A stretch of 64,000 nt of DNA, from contig NC_092675.1 in assembly GCF_964355755.1 (NCBI RefSeq), positions 2,824,312 through 2,888,311 of the forward strand, given 5' to 3'. The translations under genes and the position numbers were made by a program. Source of the DNA: Antedon mediterranea. Taxonomy: Eukaryota; Echinodermata; Crinoidea; Comatulida; Antedonidae. Position 1 is the first letter of the stretch. Each line of letters begins with the position of its first letter. The notes under the pieces were generated by a model. That model saw only the letters and a program-made list of their open reading frames with translations. It ran no database searches and had not been told where the DNA came from. Positions 13,611-23,585 of the stretch are shown one piece after another.

Positions 13611-13987
13611 CTGTAAGCAACAACCTTCTAATAATTTATTGGAATCAGGGACCACGTGTTGAAGATTGGACCATCTACTATTTAAAAATGCTTGTAGGCC
13701 TACTATTAATTTCGGTTTTTGCCAAAACCCAAGAAAATTAATTAACAATTTTATCGAAATAAAGACAAAATCCATATATTCATATTTTTACAACCGCACA
13801 CAAAACATCATACTTACACATCCCTTAGGTCTAAAGTGAACCATACGTATTATTTATCTCTTGAAGTTCGACTAAGCATCTTACCTGATTTCCCAACGCC
13901 TGGACAACCCAACAGAGCAATTTTAAATTCTGGGAGAGTTGCTAGGGAACTACTGCTTGTCGTCCTCATCTTTGACCTTGATGACAT
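13611..13987 (-). CDS. Ras-like small GTPase, 5' exon(s) only
   Basis: A minus-strand exon runs from an ATG at 13987 to a donor at 13885 (CAG|GTAAGA). It encodes 34 codons: a Ser/Thr/Arg-rich N-terminus, then EFKIALLGCPGVGKS. That is a beta strand followed by a G1/P-loop (GxxxxGKS), as in Ras-family GTPases of the RERG/RASL type, which bind GTP phosphates there. A second possible exon (13611-13702) fits the phase and reads like the start of helix 1 (FLNSRWSN), ending at CAG|GTGAGT, but its acceptor is weak. No exons for the DTAG, NKxD or SA motifs are visible downstream, so the gene either has distant exons beyond the window or is a broken remnant. It is divergent from CCDC124, about 1.5 kb away. 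Confidence 0.5.
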
Positions 13988-15467
13988 ATCACGTAACCAA
14001 TAAATCTCCAACAATATCTTCCAAATATTACATTATTTGGTCCATTTGCTAATATAATGTTAGAACGATTCCAATATTTACGGCTCCACCGGGTTATTCT
14101 TGCATCTTTAAAAGCACTTTAGATTTTGATCAAACGTTGTAAAATAAAAAAATATATATTATTTCGAATTATCACATGTAATCCAATGTATATGAAAGTG
14201 TCATCTTATTAATGTGGTATGCGCATAATGTGTAATTCAATTATATGAATACACGTCCACAGTGCACCACACACAGCCTTCAATGTCAAGACACACTGTT
14301 TTATATTTTAAAAACAGCGTCTTCGAGTCATCCAAAAAAAGACTCTTTTATCTTCTTAGCATACGTCGTTCATCCATGTTCATTCAAACTCCAATTCACG
14401 CACACGTTCTGTACTTTGATATAAACCGCCTTCTGATCGCTTCAAATCAGAACGTGTAAATTATGTGTCATTCTGTTCTGAATGTTCACGGCTAACTAAT
14501 TCGGTCAACATTGTTTGAAATACTGCCTGTATGATCTGAGCATAACTCAAGTATGCAATTGAACTATAGATGGCGTTTTCAATATTCATTGATAACAACG
14601 AATCCCATTACTTGTACCAATACTTCCTCCATGCTTGTACTGTATACTACACAGTGCAGTATTAATATCCATTTTGATGTAGCCACATTGTAGATAGGTA
14701 GGGTGGGGTAGGCCTACGGAGATAAGTGTGTGGGTTCTCCCTGGTTTAACCATAATACTATAGTCAATCAATTAACTCTATTGACTATGGTTTAGCTCGC
14801 CTTATTTGAATTCCTAAATCTGCGGTGTATTTGTGTGGTTTGAGTATATAATCTTTTCTTGTATTATTAATATTATTAATAGTATTAATAATAATGTTGT
14901 TTTTTAAGTTAAACTTAAACTGGTTGAATGGTATGTCTGTTCCGTTTTGGAAGCTAAAAAGAAAAAAAAAGTTTATCTTCGATAGAGGGCTCCCTATATT
15001 TTATTTGATTATGCAATATGCGTGCATGAAAACAGACTGAAAATCATCGAAAAACTCAGAAAAAAAAGGAGTGGTAAGGAAAATATATTAAAACATCGAA
15101 AGTAATGCTTGTACTAGACACTTTGGCCTTCCCAGTCCTTTTCACGGGGTTAGACCGAGCCTAGCTAGGCCCAGCTAGCCTAAGACTCTCAGGAGTATGG
15201 GTTGGACCGCTTTCGGTTGCGGTGTACGGGGCACTCTGTAGCCTACTACTAGTACTAGGAGGCCTAGTATTACTCTAAGGCCTAGACCTAGGTTAGCAGA
15301 AATCTGACTAGTAGCTAGCCTAGCTACTATAGCATGCATGTTGGTCAAGGTAGCTGGATATAGCCTTGCATGACTGATAATTGTGGGCCTACTGTATGTA
15401 GCAGTGGTGTAGTTTTATATATCCGTAAATTTATTCATATTAATTATTATTTCATCCTTCTTTCTAG
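13988..15467. promoter_or_regulatory. Divergent intergenic region upstream of CCDC124
   Basis: This separates the minus-strand Ras-like exon from CCDC124. No coding signal is visible. Around 15.15-15.33 kb there is a CTAG/AGGCCTAG cluster like the 9.2-kb island. The sequence just before 15468 (TTCATCCTTCTTTCTAG) is a good splice acceptor, so an untranslated first exon of CCDC124 should lie within this stretch. Its exact position is not visible. Confidence 0.4.
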
Positions 15468-18400
15468 ATTCTGTATGTATGAAAACGTCAAAGACAATGG
15501 AATGGTAATTGTTACAGTGCAGTAATCAAAGAGAAATGCCGAAAAAGTTTAAAGGAGAAAACTCGAAAGCAGTGGTAGCAAAAGCGCGGAAGGAAGAAGC
15601 CCGACAAATTGAAAAGTCACGAGTCGAGAAAGAAAAGGAAGATGCTTTCTGGAAGGATGATGATAAATTAACTGAAAGAAAAGCTAACAGAAAGGTGGGT
15701 GGAAATTATCTATCTTCCATTCAATCTCTGCCCCAGCCAACCAATCTTTGTTTGTGCTCAGTGGGTTTGAAAATGTACTGTACCAAATTTGCACCATTAA
15801 TTGATTACAAAACAGCCTAAAAGTCTAGAAATGATTTCACAAACATAATTTGTTTTTGTTTCTTGTTAAATTAGCAAAAATAACTATCCTAATAAATAAG
15901 GACGTTAGTGTATTGCATCTTCTTTTAAATTTTAAGGTTTTAGATGATTTTAATCCTTTAAGCCTGTTTACATTAGGTGAATTTATTAACAATCGAAAAC
16001 CTCAGCTTTTTATGCCCATACATATTCAAAATTCTGTGATGAATTCTATTTCCTCAAGTTTTTCACTTCAGCGAATTGAGTATTTTGAGCAGTTTCTACT
16101 TTTGCAAAACGCAAACATTCACAACCAATCAGAGCTCAGAAAATGAGTTGTCACGTGTTAAGGAGCACTCATATGAATCAAAAAGCTCAGCAGACATGTG
16201 ATGGAAATAAAAATCGCAGCTATTCACTCTTGTTGTGGAAATGGTAGCTCGATTTTTCTCACATAAACAATTAGTGTAAAACAGACTTTATGTTCTATTT
16301 ATTGATTTTGCTGTCTAGGCTGAAAAAGAGAAGAAGCGAATTGAAACTGTAGAAAGAAAAAAGGACAGTCAGAGGTTACTTGATGAAGAAGAAAGCATTA
16401 TAAAGCAGAAAACAGTGAAGACGGCAAAGGTCAGTCAAGCGGAAATAAGAGCTCAACGTGAACGAGAGGCAGCAGAAAGAGGTAAGTGTTAAGCCTTGTT
16501 CACATTGGACTTGGTCAATTTGACCATTGTTCGCACATGGATAATTTCACACAGTAAGTTTTACCATGGTTTTATCAAAATGTAACCGTGATGTTAACAA
16601 CTACCTGTATATGATGGACTTGCATGGTGACGGTCATGTGGTTACCCGAGACGCACGTTCGGATTGGACTTCTCAGCTGGCATGGTTAATTTTACCGAGG
16701 TAAATTCTACTGGTTCTACAGTGTGCGGATTGGACTTTACTCAAAGTGTTTCAATAAAATATACTGGCAATTTTCTTGCGCCGATGTTTATAAATATGTA
16801 TCATCTCAATATTAAGAGGTAAAAGAAAATCAAGGTAGTGGAACATCTATGTTTTTTTTTTGTCATTGTGTGCTCTCCCCCTTTTATTGTCATATATTTA
16901 ACATATATAAATGCCTCAATATTGGTCTGAGGCTATAAATGCAGACTGGAAGGGAGAAATAATTAAAAATATCCTCCCTGGTGCATGGTTAATGCAAGCT
17001 ATGACTGATGAATATACAATGAGTGATTTCTTTGACATCCATTATGAAATTTGTGATTGTATAAATCAAAGGTTCGTCTACACTACTTACTTACTTACTT
17101 AAGCCTTGTTACACTTAGCAGTCCATAGGCCATCAACTACACGTCTCCATCTCACACGGTTCTGGGCAATTCCTTCCACCTCTGTCCAGTTATAGCCAGC
17201 ATCCTTCACCTCCTTATCCAGTTCCATCCTCCATGTGTTCCTTGGGCGTCCTCTTTTTCGTTTTCCTTGGGGATTCCATGTTAGGGCATGCCTAGTTATG
17301 TTGTGTTTTGGTTTCCTTAGTGTGTGACCAATCCATTTCCATTTCCTTCTGCTAATTTCAAATTCCACCGGCTCTTGTCCAGTCCTAACCCATAGATCCT
17401 CATTTCTTATTTTTTCTGGCCACCATATTCTGAGAATCCTTCTCAGACATTTATTGATGAACACTTGGATTTTCCTTATTATTTGATTAGTAGTTCTCCA
17501 TGTTTCTGATCCGTATAACAGTACTGATTTGACATTTGAGTTAAATATTTTGATCTTTGTTTTTGTGCTGATGTATCTTGCCTTCCATACTTTTGTTAGT
17601 ATATTGAAAGTCACCTGTGCTTTCCCAATCCTTCCTTTAACATCTTCCTCTGTCCCTCCTCTGATGTTGACTTTGCTACCAAGGTAAGTAAAAGTTTCCA
17701 CTGGTTCTGCTTCTCCTTTCCTTAGCTGGATTGCCTGATTATTTCGTGTGTTGACCATCATTACTTTAGTTTTCGCTATGTTTACATTTAAGCCAAGCAT
17801 ACTTGATGTTTCTTCAAGAAGTCTGGTTTTGGTTTGCATTTGCTGATGTGTTTGTGACAACAGAACAATGTCGTCAGCATAGTCCAGGTCTTCTAATTGT
17901 TCCCATAAAGTCCATTGAATCCCATTTCTTTTTCCTTGTGTTGTTTCTTTCATTATCCAGTCTATTGCAAGATTGAACAGGAACGGAGACATCAATCCTC
18001 CTTGTCTTACACCGGTTTTAATTTCAAATTCCCTGGTAAGACTTCCCTCATGTAAAAATTTTCTACACTACCAAACATAAAATGTGATGTGCCCCTATAT
18101 AGACATGGTGATGCCATACCACTACCATTTACTGTAAGCATATTACTACCATATTTGGGCACATCACACTTTTCTTGTCAAACTAATTTGATAGTGTAGA
18201 CAGAGCTTTATTGAAAACCCTCCACCACCTCATCTAATTTTATGGGTGTTTGATAATTTTCCAGTTGCTAAAGCCTTAAAGGAACCAACAAGCCATATTG
18301 ATGCTCCATTAGAGGTGAATCCTAACATAGCTGCTTCACAACAATTGGCAACAGATGGCGCTGTAGAAGCACGAAGTGTTGAAGAAGCAATTTCTGTGCT

Positions 18401-19432
18401 TAGGTAAGCATGGTTACCACATGTACACAATTATCGTCTTTTTTGTCTAAACAAAGTCTTGCTAATATTAGCCATTATTGTAATAACAATGCAATTGTCG
18501 CTATACTACCCATCTGCCACTGCAGTTATCTTTGCTATTTATTTATGCATGTTTTAAAATAAAGTAACCAATTTAAAATTTGAGTATTAAATAAATACAC
18601 GGTCAAAGTCAGAAACATCTGCTGTACTTTTAATTTACAACTTCCACAACAGAATTTTACAAAAATGAATAAATATTAAATCAATTCGTTGAGCGTTTAG
18701 GATTAGGCAGGGTAACCACAAGTTCAAGGCCTCCTCAACTGTAGTTCTGGTAGAACAAGTCTTATCGAGCAAGGCCCTCAAACATGAGGACCAGTGTACA
18801 CTTGTGTGCACTTTGCACAGACGAATAAGAGCCGTTTGATGGCAGAACTCGACACGAAGGGATCCATAAGGAAGATTTTTTTTTTTACCATATTTAATGA
18901 GAGTGGTCCATCCAGCAATTGCTGATCATTAGGGACCCTCAGAGGTTCACAAGACAAACATATACAGATGCTCTACATAAACAAAGTCTTATTACAAGTC
19001 TTTGGGAGTGGAGTTGTAATTTGTCATCAGAAAAAATCCTGACATGTGACAAGACTTTAACCCAAGACCCTTGGAGTGGTAGCCATCATAACCACCAAGC
19101 CACAACTCCATGAAAGTTTTTACACAGTTATCGTCTAAAAGCGCATTATAAATATGTATCATTTAATGTGCTATAAAATATACTCAAAATGCTTAAATGA
19201 TAATTTTATATTATTTTTAAACAGTGTCGCTGATGCAGAACAGCTTGAGAAGCATCCAGAAAAGCGGATGAAAGCCGCTTATACCGCTTACGAAGCAGAA
19301 CAGTTACCCATACTTAAAGCTGAAAATCCAAACTTGAGGTTATCTCAGTTGAAGCAGATGCTTAAGAAACAATGGCAGAAATGCCCAGACAACCCTATGA
19401 ACCAACGCTTTAAGAACTATAACCAGAAATGA
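15468..19432 (+). CDS. CCDC124: CCDC124 (Lso2 homologue), complete
   Basis: Four coding exons: 15536-15694, 16319-16481, 18265-18403 and 19225-19432. All have GT-AG borders and consistent phase, giving 222 aa (human is about 223). The start is the ATG at 15536 because it opens MPKKFKGEN, the conserved N-terminus; the exon itself begins at an acceptor at 15468. Residues about 15-110 are a highly charged Lys/Glu/Arg coiled coil. The C-terminal part (AYTAYEAEQLP, LRLSQLKQMLKKQW, SPDNPMNQR-like PDNPMNQRF) is the family signature. CCDC124 and yeast Lso2 bind vacant or hibernating 80S ribosomes near the tRNA and mRNA sites and aid recovery from dormancy (family knowledge). Intron 2 carries a MITE split by a LINE; intron 3 carries SINEs. 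Three hairpin-like 20-bp repeats follow the stop codon. Confidence 0.95.
17070..18212. mobile_element. Family A MITE interrupted by a LINE
   Basis: The left tip (GTTCGTCTACACTAC, to 17086) and the body (from 18062, TCTACACTACCAAACATAAAA, to AGTGTAGACAGAGCTTTA) form one family A element once the 975 bp between are removed. The word TCTACACTAC is present at both junctions (17077-17086 and 18062-18071), as expected for a target-site duplication. The element lies in CCDC124 intron 2. Confidence 0.85.
17087..18061 (-). mobile_element. 5'-truncated non-LTR retrotransposon (LINE)
   Basis: The open frame at 17099-17995 (minus, 298 codons as read) encodes the 3' half of a reverse transcriptase. It contains SPFLFNLAIDWIM, the catalytic LDYADDIVLLS box, thumb-like TYLGSKV, and a C-terminal region with ETWRTTNQ, KWIGHTLRKP and KRGRPRNTWR. 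The frame continues upstream to about 18061, where the element is cut off. Its 3' end is a short (TTAC)n run as seen on the plus strand. The 10-bp duplication flanking it, the 5' truncation and the simple-repeat tail fit target-primed reverse transcription. RTE-like or CR1/Jockey-like clades are both possible. The endonuclease and the N-terminal reverse transcriptase motifs are missing, so it cannot move by itself. Confidence 0.9.
18713..18835 (+). mobile_element. Fragment of tRNA-derived SINE type 1
   Basis: The order GTAACCACAAGTTCAAGGC, TTCTGGTAGAACAAGTCTT, GACCAGTGTACAC and GTGTGCACTTTGCA matches the body of the fuller copy at 36.77 kb in the same orientation, with differences and without the tRNA head. 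It lies in CCDC124 intron 3. Confidence 0.6.
18911..19113 (-). mobile_element. tRNA-derived SINE type 2
   Basis: On the minus strand the 5' part reads TGGAGTTGTGGCTTGGTGG, an A-box-like TGGCNNGGTGG word. About 35 bp further is GTCTTGGGTTAAAGTC in the B-box position. The body contains an inverted TGGAGTTGTG / CAACTCCACTCC pair. It lies in CCDC124 intron 3, next to the type 1 fragment. Confidence 0.55.
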
Positions 19433-19492
19433 AGACAACCAGATGATTTTAAAGACAACCTGATGGTCTTAAAGACAACCTGATGGTCTTAC
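19432..19492 (+). repeat. Tandem 20-bp repeat at the CCDC124 stop codon
   Basis: Three copies of about 20 bp (AAGACAACCTGATGGTCTTA; the first is diverged) start right at the stop codon, in the 3' untranslated region. Each copy can pair AAGAC with GTCTT. Confidence 0.8.
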
Positions 19493-19688
19493 TGTAGGTT
19501 GAAATGCTGTATTATTTCTACATTAGCTTATAAGTTAATATTTGCTGAATGAGGATGTACAGTCTCACATTCATGTTCGTTTACTCGTTCAAGTTAGGTT
19601 CGACTACTGTACCTGCAGTATTATAAGTTTTACTATCTAAACAAGATAGGTGATTGGTGTAAAGCATGATCTGCTATTAAAATCCTAA

Positions 19689-19890
19689 AGGCCAACTCAG
19701 ATAGCATCATACGACGAAGCTTGATGAAACGTCTTGACTCATCGGTGCTGTCTGAGTTGAATCCCGACAAGACAAGTCGTCTTGAAATAGCGTCAGGCGT
19801 AGTTTATAGATCGCCGGAAGAACTTTAAAAATGTTTAATTTTCTCCCTACCATCTCGTCGGGCCTTGTCGTACAAAGTTGTCTGAGTTAA
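19689..19890. repeat. Fold-back repeat with AACTCAGA ends
   Basis: The left end reads CCAACTCAGATAGCATCATACGAC. The right end, reverse-complemented, reads TTAACTCAGACAACTTTGTACGAC. The sequence between is richer in GC than its surroundings. A MITE is likely; a further TCTGAGTTG word lies inside. Confidence 0.5.
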
Positions 19891-20165
19891 AGTTGAAATG
19901 CTGTATCACTGTTGTCATATAACATGAGGTGGTGAATAGTAAAGCTATGTCAATTTTACAAACTTATAATATCATAGATTTATTTTGCCATATATAAAAC
20001 ACTAACAATCAAACAGATATGAGAAATGTAAACCAATGAGGCAAGATTACCTAAATGTTATAACAAACATAATCATCAAGAGACTCTCCACAAAGAATTA
20101 CATTTCATTTTAAAAATTTAAAAAGGATTCAAATTACATGAAAATATATATATTAACCTCAAATT

Positions 20166-22178
20166 ATTTTACAGGAATTTTTGGCAAAATCACCCAAATT
20201 TGGGCCTTTTTTAAAAATCCAATTAATATGCATTAATATTGCTATATGTGCACGTATAGTACCATATCATCATCTTATAGCGTAATGGGACCTTTTTTTA
20301 ATACAATTAATATGCACTACTATTGCTGTATGTGCACGAATAGTACCATATCATCATCTTATAGTGTCATGGGACCACATTTGTGGAAAAATAAAAAGGT
20401 CGAAATTTGGTCATTTTTCGAGAAAATCCATGTACTATAGTACAGGGATTTTTGGCAAAATTACCAAAATTTAGACCTTTTTGAAATCCAATTAATATGC
20501 ACTAATATTGCTATATATGCACGTATAGTACCATATCATCATATTATAGTGTAATAGGACCACTTTATGTTGAAAAAAATAAAAAGGTCAAAATTTTGTC
20601 ATTTTTCGAGCAAATCCCTGTACAGGGATTTTGTCAAAATCACCAAAATTTCGACCTTTTAAAAATCCAATTAATATGCACTAATCTTGCTATATGTGCA
20701 CGTATAGTACCATATCATCATCTTATAGTATCATGGGACCACTTTATGTCGAAAAATAAAAAGGTCGAAATTTCGTCATTTTTCTCAACTGACACATTTT
20801 TCAACCACTTTTGACATATATATATAAGTTATACAGAATAATGAATGACACCTTTTAAAACATGATATATTATAATTAATTCATTTTTGGGATTGTTTTT
20901 GTAGGCCTACAGACACTACCGTATTTCCTTTTTATTTTTCGATAAAACTGGTTACTATAGCACAATTGACAAGCGCAGAACCCATTATTCGCCTCTGCGC
21001 ATGTTTATTATACTATAGTAACCATTTATGTCAAAACTGGTTACCATAGCACAATTGACATGCGCAGAACCCATTATTCATCTCTGCGCATGTTCATTAT
21101 GCAATAGTAACCATTTACTTATGTCAAAACTGTTTACCATAGCACAATTGACATGCGCAGAACCCATTATTCGCCTCTGCGCATGTTTATTATGCAATAG
21201 TAACCATTTATGTCAAAATATAAAAGGGTCGAAAATCGGCCATTTATCGAAAAATTACCATGTACTATAGTCCAGGGAGTTTTCAAAAAATGGCAAATTT
21301 TCGACCTTTTTTTTTCTCTCGATAAAACTGGTTACTATAGCACAATTGACAGGCGCAGAACCCATTATTCGCCTCTGCGCATGTTTATTATACTATAGTA
21401 ACCATTTATGTCAAAACTGGTTACCCTAGCACAATTGACATGCGCAGAACCCATTATTCTTCTCTGCGCATGTTTATTATGCAATAGTAACCATTTATGT
21501 CAAAAAATAAAAGGGTCGAAAATCGGCCATTTTTCGAAAATTTCCCTGTACTATAGTACAGGGATTGTTCAAAAAATGGCAAATTTTCGACCTTTTTTTT
21601 GTTGATAAAACTGGTTACTATAGCACAATTGACATGCGCAGAACCCATTATTCGCCTCTGCGCATGTTTATTATGCAATAGTAACCATTTATGTCAAAAA
21701 ATAAAAGGGTCGAAAATCGGCCATTTATCGAAAAATTACCATGTACTATATATAGTCCAGGGAGTTTTCAAAAAATGGCAAATTTTCGACCTTTTTTTTT
21801 CTCTCGATAAAACTGGTTACTATAGCACAATTGACCAGCGCAGAACCCATTATTCGCCTCTGCGCATGTTTATTATACTATAGTAACCATTTATGTCAAA
21901 ACTGGTTACCATAGCACAATTGACATGCGCAGAACCCATTATTCTTCTCTGCGCATGTTTATTATACTATAGCAACCATTTATGTCAAAAAATAAAAGGG
22001 TCGAAAATCGGCCATTTTTCGAAAATTTCCCTGTACTATAGTACAGGGATTTTTCAAAAAATGGAAAATTTTTGACCTTTTTTTTTCTCTCTATAAAACT
22101 GGTTACTATAGCACAATTGACATGCGCAGAACCCATTATTCGCCTCTGCGCATGTTTATTATGCAATAGTAACCATTT
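20166..22178. repeat. Palindromic composite satellite, block 1
   Basis: Two kinds of fold-back unit alternate in tandem. One (about 100 bp) has outer arms AGGTCGAAAAT / ATTTTCGACCT and a perfect 20-bp core CCCTGTACTATAGTACAGGG. The other (about 90 bp) has arms ACTGGTTACTATAG / CTATAGTAACCATTT and an inner ATGCGCAGA / TCTGCGCAT pair. The second unit is sometimes doubled, so the repeat length is about 190 or 285 bp. The first 600-700 bp (20166-20815) is a diverged subfamily with AATTAATATGCA and ATATCATCATCTTATAG words. The frames reading MSKLVTIAQLTCAEP are by-products of the repeat. A 140-bp non-satellite spacer lies near 20815-20935. Confidence 0.9.
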
Positions 22179-23585
22179 CAGAGGTCCCAACTTGAGAAAG
22201 TCCATTCGCAGGAGATTTTGTCGTGAATCACATTCAATTCGTCGGGGCGTCGAAAGTCAACGCGCGGGGAATCGAAAATCAACACGCGTGTCGTTTTACG
22301 TCTCTTAACTAACTAAATATGTTACATAATATACAATATTTATAAGTTGGCTTAATTTTTACATAGGTTTATCCATCAATATTTTTACATTCTAATTTTT
22401 TTTATGGATCAATCAATCAATCGTTTGATTTTTATAGCCTCAGTACAAAGAATTTTAAAAATATATACTGTAACTAAAATTCAGTATATAACATAATTTA
22501 ACTTAATTACATAATGTACAATATTTACACATGATAGTATTGCCCAATAGAATTTACTCATTTTTTTTAGGCACAGGCCTATAGCCTAGGGCTTCTACTT
22601 CTAGGCCCTAGCCTAGCTAGCTACCATTTTTAAACCCAAAAACTATCCCGAATCCGTCTTATGCTTCATTACGCGAAAAACATTGAGTTTTATATTGTTT
22701 TATCCATACGTAATTACACTGGCATTAAAGATATAACATTAAAATGTAGGCCGTTTTATGAGCTATTTCGCCGATTTCTTATCGCTGGGAAATTCCCCAC
22801 CAGCGACATCGATCGATCGAGGAGTAGGTCTAGGCTGGAGGCCTAGCGTGCATGCCGGAACGGGTGGATTATTGCTATAAATAACAAGTTTGAACAAAAG
22901 AGCTTACGACAATCTTAGGTAAATTTTTATTAAACGTAGGCCTACAGTACTTGCTTGGCGAATTCATTTAACATGTTCGTATTATCGGATCGTACAGTAA
23001 AACCAAATAAAACACCGCCTCAACAACCTCGTGCGATGTGCGATCTGTTGTTCTTTGCAGCGGATCAACATTAGTAGAGTCCATTAATTACGAGGGTGTT
23101 TAAAAATGTAATAACTATTAAAAACGTTTCTCAACCACTGTGTAATCAAAGCGTTAATTTAGTTAAAACTTGGATCCTCCCAAAATTAATAATCGCTTAT
23201 TCCGGTTACCACGTGATTGATTCATGGTTGGTTGCACGCTTCTTTTTTTCTACGTCCGGCGTGTAGTACCGTGCATGTTTATATTATTGTTTACGGTTTA
23301 ACAAAAGGCAGTGCATACAAATAAAAATACATTAATAGACCACGGAGACTGCATGAATAGACATTGTTTCAACATCCTGCCTCACTTTTGTCTGGTTATT
23401 GACTATTGTTGACCTGGGCTGAGCCTGGGTGTAACCGTAAATCAATTTGGCCAAAAATATGGGGAAATTTGAAAATGCGGTAAAAAAATAAAAATGCGGT
23501 AGAAAACGTCGAGATAGCGGTAGCGCGGTAGATGGGTACTAAAAGCGGTAGACTACCGCGAGTAGCGGTAGACTTGGGACCCCTG
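22179..23585. mobile_element. Non-autonomous hAT-like DNA transposon, 1407 bp
   Basis: The left end reads CAGAGGTCCCAACTTGAG. The right end, reverse-complemented, reads CAGGGGTCCCAAGTCTACC. These are 12-bp terminal inverted repeats of the CAGRG type known from hAT transposons. CCATTT is repeated on both sides (22173-22178 and 23586-23591), and removing one copy plus the element restores an intact satellite unit. The last 130 bp hold about seven GCGGTA words in both orientations, typical of subterminal transposase-binding repeats. No transposase frame is visible inside, so it would depend on an enzyme supplied elsewhere. hAT elements usually make 8-bp duplications; six are visible here. Confidence 0.8.
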
